Positions 1 through 5,377 of a stretch of 15,208 nucleotides of DNA are shown here, piece by piece. The notes beneath the pieces were generated by a model, which saw nothing but the letters and a program-made list of their open reading frames with translations, made no database searches and was not told the origin of the DNA. Both the position numbers and the translations under genes were made by a program. Source of the DNA: an uncultured Garciella sp. (GTDB taxonomy: Bacteria; Bacillota; Clostridia; Eubacteriales; Garciellaceae). Location of the stretch: the NCBI GenBank assembly GCA_900555725.1, contig USMD01000042.1, positions 1 through 15,208 on the forward strand, in the 5' to 3' direction. Every line of letters starts with the position of its first letter. The first letter of the stretch is position 1.

Positions 1-774
1 TTTGCCCTAACAGAACCAGGAGCTGGTACAGATGCTGCTGGAGTTCAGACAAAGGCAGTTTTAGAGGGAGATCACTATGTATTAAACGGAACTAAGATCT
101 TTATCACCAATGGTGGAGAAGCCGATATTTATATTATCTTTGCAATGACAGACAAGTCTAAAGGAACCAAGGGGATTTCTGCATTTATTGTAGAAAAAGA
201 TTTTCCAGGATTCTCTATTGGAACCATAGAAAAGAAAATGGGGATTCGTGGTTCTTCCACAGCCGAATTGATCTTTGAAAATTGTATTGTTCCAAAAGAA
301 AATCTTCTAGGAAAAGAAGGAAAAGGATTTAATATTGCTATGCAGACCCTTGATGGAGGAAGAATTGGAATCGCAGCTCAAGCTCTAGGAATCGCAGAAG
401 GTGCCCTAGAAAAAACAATTGCTTATGTAAAAGAAAGAAAGCAATTTGGAAGACCTATTGGAAAATTCCAAAATACCCAATTCCAATTAGCAGATATGGC
501 AACTAAGATAGAAGCAGCAAGACATTTAGTGTATAAGGCAGCTGTAGCAAAGGATACCCAAAAGAGATTTTCTATAGAGGCTGCTACGGCAAAATTATAT
601 GCAGCAGAAGTGGCAATGGATGTGACAACAAAAGCAGTCCAATTTCATGGTGGATATGGTTATATTAGAGATTACGATGTAGAACGTATGATGAGAGATG
701 CCAAAATCACTGAAATTTATGAAGGAACTAGCGAAGTACAACGTATGGTTATCTCTGGCAATCTACTAAAATAA
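1..774 (+). CDS. bcd: Butyryl-CoA/short-chain acyl-CoA dehydrogenase, C-terminal 257 residues (5' end outside window)
   Basis: A flavoprotein that interconverts an acyl-CoA and its trans-2-enoyl-CoA, most likely butyryl-CoA and crotonyl-CoA, in the cytoplasm. The frame is open from base 1, so the gene begins upstream; family members have about 380 residues, so roughly 120 N-terminal residues are missing. Visible family motifs are FALTEPGAGTDA at the very start, the central GGRIGIAAQALGIAEGAL stretch, and the C-terminal QFHGGYGYIRDYDVERMMRDAK. The IYEGTSEVQR motif follows, and its Glu (fragment residue 241) matches the catalytic base of this family. The stop lies 23 bases before etfB, so they are almost certainly co-transcribed. 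In clostridia Bcd works with EtfAB in an electron-bifurcating complex. The specificity for C4 is inferred from the neighbours, not from a diagnostic residue. Confidence 0.93.
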   Translation, partial: FALTEPGAGTDAAGVQTKAVLEGDHYVLNGTKIFITNGGEADIYIIFAMTDKSKGTKGISAFIVEKDFPGFSIGTIEKKMGIRGSSTAELIFENCIVPKENLLGKEGKGFNIAMQTLDGGRIGIAAQALGIAEGALEKTIAYVKERKQFGRPIGKFQNTQFQLADMATKIEAARHLVYKAAVAKDTQKRFSIEAATAKLYAAEVAMDVTTKAVQFHGGYGYIRDYDVERMMRDAKITEIYEGTSEVQRMVISGNLLK

Positions 775-797
775 CAATCTATAAGGAGTGAAAAAAA

Positions 798-1583
798 GTG
801 AAAATAGTCGTTTGCATAAAGCAAGTTCCAGATACAAACGAAGTAAGATTAGATCCTAAAACTGGAACCCTGATTCGAGAAGGGGTACCCAGTATCATTA
901 ATCCTGATGATAAAGCAGGGTTAGAAGCTGCTTTAAGATTAAAAGATTCCCTGGGAGCAGAAATAACCGTACTTTCCATGGGACCACCTCAAGCAGATAC
1001 AGCCCTAAGGGAAGCATTGGCCATGGGTGCCGATAAGGCTATTCTTTTAACCGATAGGGCTTTTGGAGGTGCCGATACCTGGGCAACTTCTACCACTATT
1101 GCAGCAGCTATCAAAAATTTAGAATATGATTTAATTATTACAGGAAGGCAGGCTATTGATGGAGATACAGCTCAAGTAGGGCCACAAATTTCTGAACACC
1201 TTCATATTCCAAACATAAGCTATGCTGAAGAAATCAAAGTAGAAGGAGACTACGTAGTAGTAAAAAGACAATATGATGATAGATACCATATCGTAAAGGC
1301 AAAGATGCCTTGCCTTATTACAGCTTTAAGTGAATTAAATGAACCCCGCTACATGACTGCAGGAGGAATCTTTGATGCCTATAAGGAAAAAGAGGTAATC
1401 AACTGGGGACTAAAAGATATCACAGTAGATCAATCTAATATTGGTTTAAAGGGATCTCCTACAAGAGTAGTACAATCCTTCCCCAAAAGTGTAAAACCTG
1501 CTGGAACGAAAGTAGATTTAGGGGATCCAGAAGAGTCCGCCTCCTATATAGTAGAAAAATTAAAAGAAAAATATATACTGTAA
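798..1583 (+). CDS. etfB: Electron transfer flavoprotein beta subunit
   Basis: Small subunit of the ETF heterodimer that passes electrons to or from acyl-CoA dehydrogenase. The 261 residues match the family length. The N-terminus MKIVVCIKQVPDTNEVRLDP is typical, and the stretch around residues 116-130 (GRQAIDGDTAQVGPQ) is the nucleotide-binding motif characteristic of ETFs of the bifurcating, Bcd-linked type. The start is a GTG preceded by AAGGAG at 783-788, a good Shine-Dalgarno site. It lies between bcd and etfA in the standard clostridial order. In the known clostridial enzyme NADH is oxidised with simultaneous reduction of crotonyl-CoA and ferredoxin; that this one bifurcates is inferred from motif and context. 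Confidence 0.95.
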   Translation: MKIVVCIKQVPDTNEVRLDPKTGTLIREGVPSIINPDDKAGLEAALRLKDSLGAEITVLSMGPPQADTALREALAMGADKAILLTDRAFGGADTWATSTTIAAAIKNLEYDLIITGRQAIDGDTAQVGPQISEHLHIPNISYAEEIKVEGDYVVVKRQYDDRYHIVKAKMPCLITALSELNEPRYMTAGGIFDAYKEKEVINWGLKDITVDQSNIGLKGSPTRVVQSFPKSVKPAGTKVDLGDPEESASYIVEKLKEKYIL

Positions 1584-1609
1584 ATATTTGATGAAAGTGG
1601 TGAGAATAA

Positions 1610-2623
1610 ATGAGTGTACAAGATTATAAGGGTGTATTTGTCTTTGCCCAACAAGTAGATAAAGAGATCACTGGTGTTTCCTTTGAACTAATCGGTAAGG
1701 CAAAGGAATTAGCTAAGGATTTAGATACCCAAGTAACAGCTGTTTTAATAGGCTACGAGGTAGCTGATTTGGCAGAACAATTAGCACAATATGGTGCAGA
1801 TAGAATAATCCTTGTGGATGATAAAGAATGTGAAGTCTATCGAACAGAACCTTATGCACATGCTATGTATAGTGTCATAGAAAAATATAAACCAGAAATC
1901 GTACTATATGGTGCAACAGCCATTGGCCGTGACTTAGCCCCTCGTGTATCAGCTAGAGTACATACAGGGTTAACAGCTGATTGTACCGGATTAGAAGTTG
2001 ATAAAGAAACCAAAAATTTAAGGATGACAAGACCTGCCTTTGGTGGAAATATTATGGCTACCATCGTATGTGCAGATTTTAGACCACAAATGGCAACAGT
2101 AAGGCCAGGAGTAATGCAAAAGATTACCCCCGATAAAAATGCAAAGGCAGAAATCGAAAAATTCAATCCAGGTTTTAAACCAAACGACCAATATGTGGAA
2201 GTATTAGATATTATTAAAAAAGTGAACGATAAAATAGATATTCAAGAAGCCAATGTTATAGTATCCGGTGGACGTGGTATGGGAGATCCTGAAAACTTCA
2301 AACTACTAAGGGAATTAGCAGATACCTTAGGAGGAGAAGTAGCATCCTCTAGAGCTTGTGTAGATGCTGGATGGACGCCTAAAGATATTCAAGTAGGGCA
2401 AACCGGGAAAACCGTACGTCCAAATCTTTACATTGCCTGTGGAATTTCTGGAGCTATTCAACATCTAGCTGGAATGGAAGAATCTGATTTAATCATAGCC
2501 ATTAATAAAGATGAAGGTGCCCCAATTTTTGAAGTTGCTGACTTTGGTATTGTAGGAGATGCCCTAAAGATCGTTCCTTACCTGACTGAAAAAGTGAAAG
2601 CAGAGATGACTGCAAAAAACTAA
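1610..2623 (+). CDS. etfA: Electron transfer flavoprotein alpha subunit
   Basis: Large subunit of the ETF heterodimer, cytoplasmic partner of the preceding EtfB and of Bcd. At 337 residues it has normal length. The N-terminal half is the ETF alpha/beta fold. The C-terminal FAD domain is clear: SGGRGMG near residues 219-225, SRACVDAGW near 247-255, QVGQTGKTVRPNLYIACGISGAIQH at about 261-285, and INKDEGAPIFEVADFGIVGD at about 298-317. A GGTGAG ribosome-binding sequence lies just before the ATG. It follows etfB by 26 bases. There is no added ferredoxin domain, unlike some ETF-alpha variants. Confidence 0.95.
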   Translation: MSVQDYKGVFVFAQQVDKEITGVSFELIGKAKELAKDLDTQVTAVLIGYEVADLAEQLAQYGADRIILVDDKECEVYRTEPYAHAMYSVIEKYKPEIVLYGATAIGRDLAPRVSARVHTGLTADCTGLEVDKETKNLRMTRPAFGGNIMATIVCADFRPQMATVRPGVMQKITPDKNAKAEIEKFNPGFKPNDQYVEVLDIIKKVNDKIDIQEANVIVSGGRGMGDPENFKLLRELADTLGGEVASSRACVDAGWTPKDIQVGQTGKTVRPNLYIACGISGAIQHLAGMEESDLIIAINKDEGAPIFEVADFGIVGDALKIVPYLTEKVKAEMTAKN

Positions 2624-2732
2624 CACGATAAAGATTTAGAAGATAGGCTTAAGGATATCAACCATTAGGATAGACTTTGATACAATGATTTAAAGTGCCT
2701 TATCCATAGAATAGTAAAGGAGATTATTGATT

Positions 2733-3146
2733 ATGAAGGGAAAGATGATAAAGGAAATAAAAATAGGAGACAAGGCATCCATGAGCAAGACCATCACCGA
2801 AACCGATGTATATCTTTATGCAGGAATTACAGGTGACTTAAATCCTCTTCATATTAATGAAGAGGCGGCTAAAAATTTCATGTTCAAAGGGAGAATAGCC
2901 CATGGGATGCTTACAGCAGGATTAATATCAACAGTTCTTGCTATGTATCTTCCAGGGCCAGGTACAATATATATGGGTCAAGAATTAAAATTTGTGGCTC
3001 CTGTCAGATTTGGCGACACTATTACAGCTAAGGTTGAAGTAGTAGAGATTATTAAAGAGAAGATTGTAAAATTAAAAACAGATTGCATAAATCAAGAGGG
3101 AACATTAGTATTAGAAGGATATGCTACAGTAATGCCACCTAAATAA
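2733..3146 (+). CDS. MaoC/PhaJ-like (R)-specific enoyl-CoA hydratase
   Basis: A hot-dog-fold hydratase that adds water to trans-2-enoyl-CoA; family members of the PhaJ type give the (R)-3-hydroxyacyl-CoA. The hydratase-2 motif is intact: AGITGDLNPLHINEEAA, with Asp35 and His40 as the catalytic pair, followed by GRIAHGMLTAGLIS and later GQELKFVAPVRFGDTITAKVEV. Length is 137 residues from the chosen start. I chose ATG 2733 because AAAGGAG at 2716-2722 is spaced 10 bases from it; an in-frame TTG at 2727 is only 4 bases from that site. It lies 109 bases after etfA and before a thiolase remnant. A canonical clostridial butyrate operon has Crt (S-specific crotonase) and Hbd; neither is in this window. 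Whether the product is used for C4 metabolism or another acyl chain cannot be told. Confidence 0.88.
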   Translation: MKGKMIKEIKIGDKASMSKTITETDVYLYAGITGDLNPLHINEEAAKNFMFKGRIAHGMLTAGLISTVLAMYLPGPGTIYMGQELKFVAPVRFGDTITAKVEVVEIIKEKIVKLKTDCINQEGTLVLEGYATVMPPK

Positions 3147-3242
3147 AGAGTTTAAGAATATAATAAGCTAACGAAAAGAGTAGCTATTAAGAAGAAAACG
3201 AATAAAGGAATATAAAGAGAGGGAATAAGAGGGAGAGAAGTA

Positions 3243-3836
3243 GTGATTGCTAGTGCAGTGAGAACACTTGTAGGAAGTTTCGGAGGAGTGTTCTCCAAAG
3301 TATCTGCTGTAGATATAGGAGTTGTAGCCGCAAAGGAAGCCATAAAAAGAGCAGGAATCCATCCTGGAATGATAGGTGAAGTTATTTTAGGAAATGTTTT
3401 AGGAGCTGGTTTAAAACAAAATGTCGCAAGACAGGTAACCTTAGGAGCTGGAATGCCAGAGACTACCCCAGCTATGACCATTAATAAAGTCTGCAGATCT
3501 GGTCTTAGATCTGTAAGTTTAGCAGCTCAAATGATTATGTTAGGGGATATTATGGGATACAGATGTGGTTTTAGCAGAAGGAACAGAGAGCATGAGTAAT
3601 GTCCCCTATTTACTTCCCAATGCTAGATGGGGACAAAAAATGAATGATGAAAAAATGATAGATTATATGATATATGATGGATTATGGGACATCTTTAATG
3701 ACTATCATATGAGAATTACTGCAGAAAATGTTATAGAGAAATGGAATATCACCTGGGAAGAACAAGATGAATTTGCCCTGGAAAGTCAACAAAGGACAGA
3801 AAAGGCACAAAAAGAAGATAAATTTAAGGGGTCAAA
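3243..3836 (+). pseudogene. thl: Acetyl-CoA acetyltransferase (thiolase) remnant, frameshifted and truncated by an IS element
   Basis: Residues read VIASAVRTLVGSFGGVFSKVSAVDIG and later PAMTINKVCRSGLRSVSLAAQMI, clear thiolase sequence (acetyl-CoA + acetyl-CoA to acetoacetyl-CoA). Damage is multiple. Homology begins at about 3234 (R-E-V-V-I-A-S) without an ATG; the codons available are ATA 3225 and an internal GTG 3243. The residue after the catalytic Cys is Arg where the family has Gly. A 10-bp imperfect tandem duplication (3540-3549 and 3550-3559) shifts the frame; coding resumes in the next frame as VVLAEGTESMSNVPYLLPNARWG to KAQKEDKFK. About 200 of an expected ~390 residues remain, and the C-terminal half with the GHP and CxGGG-type motifs is absent. 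The IS30-type element begins immediately after. This copy cannot encode an active thiolase. Confidence 0.93.
3540..3559 (+). repeat. 10-bp imperfect tandem duplication causing the thl frameshift
   Basis: TTAGGGGATA is followed directly by TTATGGGATA, differing at one base. Removing one copy restores a continuous thiolase frame reading MIMLGDTDVVLAEGTESMSN, so this 10-bp gain is the frameshift lesion. Confidence 0.85.
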
Positions 3837-3858
3837 TGTAAGACTAAATTAGACCCCT
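3837..3858 (+). repeat. IS30-type left terminal inverted repeat
   Basis: 22 bp, matching the right end in inverted orientation at 21 of 22 positions. Just outside it, AGGGGTC (3827-3833) is complementary to the inner end GACCCCT (3852-3858). Confidence 0.8.
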
Positions 3859-3894
3859 AATAGCTGATATAAAATGCCCGGATAACAAGTCAAA

Positions 3895-4880
3895 TTATTT
3901 AAGTAATGATGGTTTTAAGATAACATCATTGGGTTCGATTCTCTCAATACCTAATGAACGAATTAACTTAAATCCATACCTTGAGCTGAATGAGTCAAAT
4001 GGTGATTGGTCATTCAGCTTTTTTCTTGTATAAGAATTTATATGAGACATGACCAAACGAATATCTGCTTGTGTTAACTCATCCATGCTCCTTCCCTTGG
4101 GAATTATCCTTCGGATTAGTTGGTGATTATTCTCAACTTCTGGCTTTTGATAAGCTGAATACGGATAGCAATAAAATATATTTGTAAGCTTTTTCTCATC
4201 TTGCATCCTTTCAATACTGTTTGGATCTGAAAACTCACTTCCGTTGTCTGTTAGTATTACAGGGAATAGCTTTTTAAAGCTCCGCACTCCAACTGCATCA
4301 TAAATCCATTTAAACCACTGTGTAACGCTCCTAGAATCATTTGCATCCCTAAGTAGCATAAGCATAAAAGAAGTGTCAACAAAATGAATTGTAAGTAAGG
4401 CCTTACCACCCTTTCTCCCTTCCACAGTATCCATTTCTACAATAGAAATATCCTTATTATCATCAAGAAACTTAAGGTAATCGTCATATCTTCTACCATC
4501 TAAGCAGGCTTTATCAACCTTATAACCCATTTGCTTTTTCTTTCTAACGCGATATCTGACCTTTCTAGGCAGGCCAATATTTTTAATAGATAAAGCACCA
4601 TTTTCGATATATTTATATAGAGTTTTTTCACTAACCATAATAGTATCTTTGTTGTTTGCATAAATGTGATGTATTGATTGTCCTTTATAATCTTTTTGAG
4701 CTGATTTAGCAGAATAATATTTTTTAGTAAGAGTGCATTTAGTCCTGTCATCACAGCCATTACAAACATAAGGAGATCGATCTAGCTTATTACATATATC
4801 CTCCTTAAAATATTGACAGTTATCATTACAATCCTGGCAGAACTTACAATAATTCTTACGTTAGTTAAATGTTTTGCCAT
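3895..4880 (-). pseudogene. IS30-family transposase with N-terminal internal deletion and frameshift
   Basis: The main frame runs from 4860 down to 3895 with no ATG before 4638. It reads a Cys-rich segment (KNYCKFCQDCNDNCQYF, then SPYVCNGCDDRTKCTL), then KKYYSAKSAQKDYKGQSIHHIYANN, and then the catalytic core. Core motifs are VEMDTVEG, VILTDNGSEF, and PEVENNHQLIRRIIPKG, giving the D, D and E of the DDE triad. A proper start exists at 4880: AAGGAGG, 7 bases, ATG, reading MAKHLT, the usual N-terminus of this subgroup. It is in another frame, and sequence that should encode the helix-turn-helix between MAKHLT and the Cys-rich part is missing, roughly 40-50 codons by comparison with family members known to me. 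The protein is probably not made from its own start. A truncated form from an internal start at 4638 (247 residues) would keep the DDE core only. Confidence 0.85.
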
Positions 4881-4906
4881 AATAGCTTCCTCCTTAGAGC
4901 TATTAT
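4879..4906 (-). promoter_or_regulatory. Hairpin enclosing the transposase Shine-Dalgarno and start
   Basis: ATAATAGCT (4879-4887) and AGCTATTAT (4898-4906) are perfect 9-bp inverted arms. The loop holds the AAGGAGG ribosome-binding site on the minus strand, and the stem reaches the first bases of the ATG. Such a structure would hold down transposase translation, a common IS self-limitation. Confidence 0.6.
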
Positions 4907-4960
4907 CCGAGCATAATATGATAATACCACAAACGCTACCGATTATGAGTATTAAAAATT

Positions 4961-5007
4961 TGTAAGGTTAAATTAGACCTATGGATTTGTAAGACTAAAT
5001 TAGACTC
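4961..5007 (+). repeat. Two direct IR-like repeats inside the IS right end
   Basis: TGTAAGGTTAAATTAGACCT (4961-4980) and TGTAAGACTAAATTAGACTC (4988-5007) are spaced 27 bp apart and resemble the terminal repeat in left-end orientation. They lie upstream of the transposase gene. They may be transposase-binding sites or scars of nested insertions. Confidence 0.7.
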
Positions 5008-5017
5008 AAAATTAAAA

Positions 5018-5039
5018 AGGGGTCTAATTTAGTTTTACA
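5018..5039 (-). repeat. IS30-type right terminal inverted repeat
   Basis: 22 bp, inverted match to 3837-3858 with one mismatch (G/A at the sixth base). It also pairs with the internal copy at 4988-5007 to form a long hairpin. Confidence 0.8.
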
Positions 5040-5047
5040 ATTGAGTT

Positions 5048-5072
5048 ACCTTAAGGTCGCCTTTATTTTTTT
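5048..5072 (+). terminator. Probable half of a rho-independent terminator left by the IS-associated deletion
   Basis: GGTCGCCTTT (5055-5064) followed by ATTTTTTT looks like the right arm and T-tract of a terminator. Only ACC (5048-5050) of an expected AAAGGCGACC left arm is present; the bases before it are TTGAGTT. The complete arm pair AGGCGACC/GGTCGCCT occurs at the end of the sulfate operon (14072-14090). I infer that this was the terminator of the thl operon and that the deletion end point lies within it. A direct count of lost bases is not possible. Confidence 0.45.
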
Positions 5073-5082
5073 AAAAATATCC

Positions 5083-5111
5083 TTGACACATAACGTTTAT
5101 TGTCATATAAT
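5083..5111 (+). promoter_or_regulatory. Consensus sigma-A promoter of the sulfate operon
   Basis: TTGACA (5083-5088), 17-bp spacer, TATAAT (5106-5111): both hexamers match consensus exactly. An imperfect palindrome with arms TGACA (5084-5088) and TGTCA (5101-5105) fills the spacer; the half sites read TGACACATAAC and, on the other strand, TGACAATAAAC. This could be a repressor operator, but I cannot name the regulator. Confidence 0.8.
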
Positions 5112-5256
5112 CAGCTTAATATAAATAAAACCATTAAATCATATCTGAATTGTAGGAAATAAACTTTAATGAATACTTAGTTTTGAAAGATAAAAAATTG
5201 GATTATAACTAAGCGTACACATTTTTGTTATAAATAAAAAATAAGGGGGGCCATTT

Positions 5257-5325
5257 ATGAAGCAAATTTATTTTTTCTCTTGTTTTATGTGTTGTTGTAA
5301 TTTGAATCATCATGAGGATCAATGA
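5257..5325 (+). CDS. Cysteine-rich leader peptide, 22 residues (uORF1)
   Basis: ATG 5257 follows AAGGGGGG (5243-5250) by 6 bases, the strongest ribosome-binding site in the leader. The peptide starts MKQIYFFSCFMCCC and ends NLNHHEDQ. Cys codons (all TGT) fall at positions 9, 12, 13 and 14, four Cys in six codons, with a Met between them. It is encoded in the leader of an operon whose end product feeds cysteine synthesis. Short ORFs with Cys runs upstream of sulfur genes act as cysteine attenuators in mycobacteria; by analogy I infer that ribosomes stall here when Cys-tRNA is scarce. The peptide is too short for homology, so the call rests on codon content, ribosome-binding site and position. 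Confidence 0.65.
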   Translation: MKQIYFFSCFMCCCNLNHHEDQ

Positions 5326-5326
5326 A

Positions 5327-5353
5327 ATGAATTTATATGGAGGAATATGCTGA
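5327..5353 (+). CDS. Second leader mini-ORF, 8 residues, ends in Cys (uORF2)
   Basis: Reads MNLYGGIC and stops. Its ATG is one base after the stop of the first leader peptide (TGA 5323-5325), and a GAGGA (5314-5318) inside the end of uORF1 sits 8 bases upstream, so it could be translationally coupled. Its last sense codon is TGC (Cys). It may be a chance frame; support is its spacing, ribosome-binding site and context. Confidence 0.3.
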   Translation: MNLYGGIC

Positions 5354-5377
5354 TGTAGAAAAGAATGGGGGATCATT

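Larger units (their letters stand above)
3837..5039 (-). mobile_element. IS30-family insertion sequence, 1203 bp, defective
   Basis: The element is bounded by 22-bp terminal inverted repeats differing at one base. The left end (3837-3858) begins TGTAAGACTAAATTAG and ends GACCCCT. The right end (5018-5039), read on the minus strand, begins TGTAAAACTAAATTAG and ends GACCCCT. Between them is one transposase frame on the minus strand with IS30-family features. The left end abuts the broken thiolase, and no thiolase sequence reappears on the right, so the insertion was accompanied or followed by deletion of flanking DNA. No clear target duplication is visible, although TCAA precedes both ends when read inward. 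Subterminal copies of the repeat occur inside the right end. Confidence 0.85.
5112..5377 (+). promoter_or_regulatory. Leader of the sulfate operon (about 260 nt)
   Basis: A long 5' untranslated region between promoter and sbp. It contains an inverted repeat CTTAGTT/AACTAAG (5176-5182 and 5207-5213), a short Cys-rich ORF with a strong ribosome-binding site (5257-5325), and two smaller start-stop frames (5327-5353, 5347-5358). I find no S-box/SAM or T-box signature by eye and no obvious T-tract terminator before sbp. Control is therefore more likely through leader-peptide translation than through a known riboswitch. Confidence 0.6.

Noticed and set aside
1852..2166. Minus-strand ORF of 104 codons inside etfA
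   Set aside because: Antisense shadow of a well-supported gene with normal codon use.
3152..3481. Minus-strand 109-codon ORF opposite the thiolase
   Set aside because: It lies opposite clear thiolase coding sequence, has no recognisable motif and no ribosome-binding site.
4500..4769. Minus-strand 89-codon ORF overlapping the transposase
   Set aside because: It is an out-of-frame shadow; the frame running from 4860 to 3895 carries all transposase motifs, including the Cys-rich segment in the same region.
5112..5377. SAM (S-box) or T-box riboswitch in the sulfate leader
   Set aside because: I could not find the conserved S-box core or the T-box sequence, nor a terminator hairpin with T-tract before sbp.
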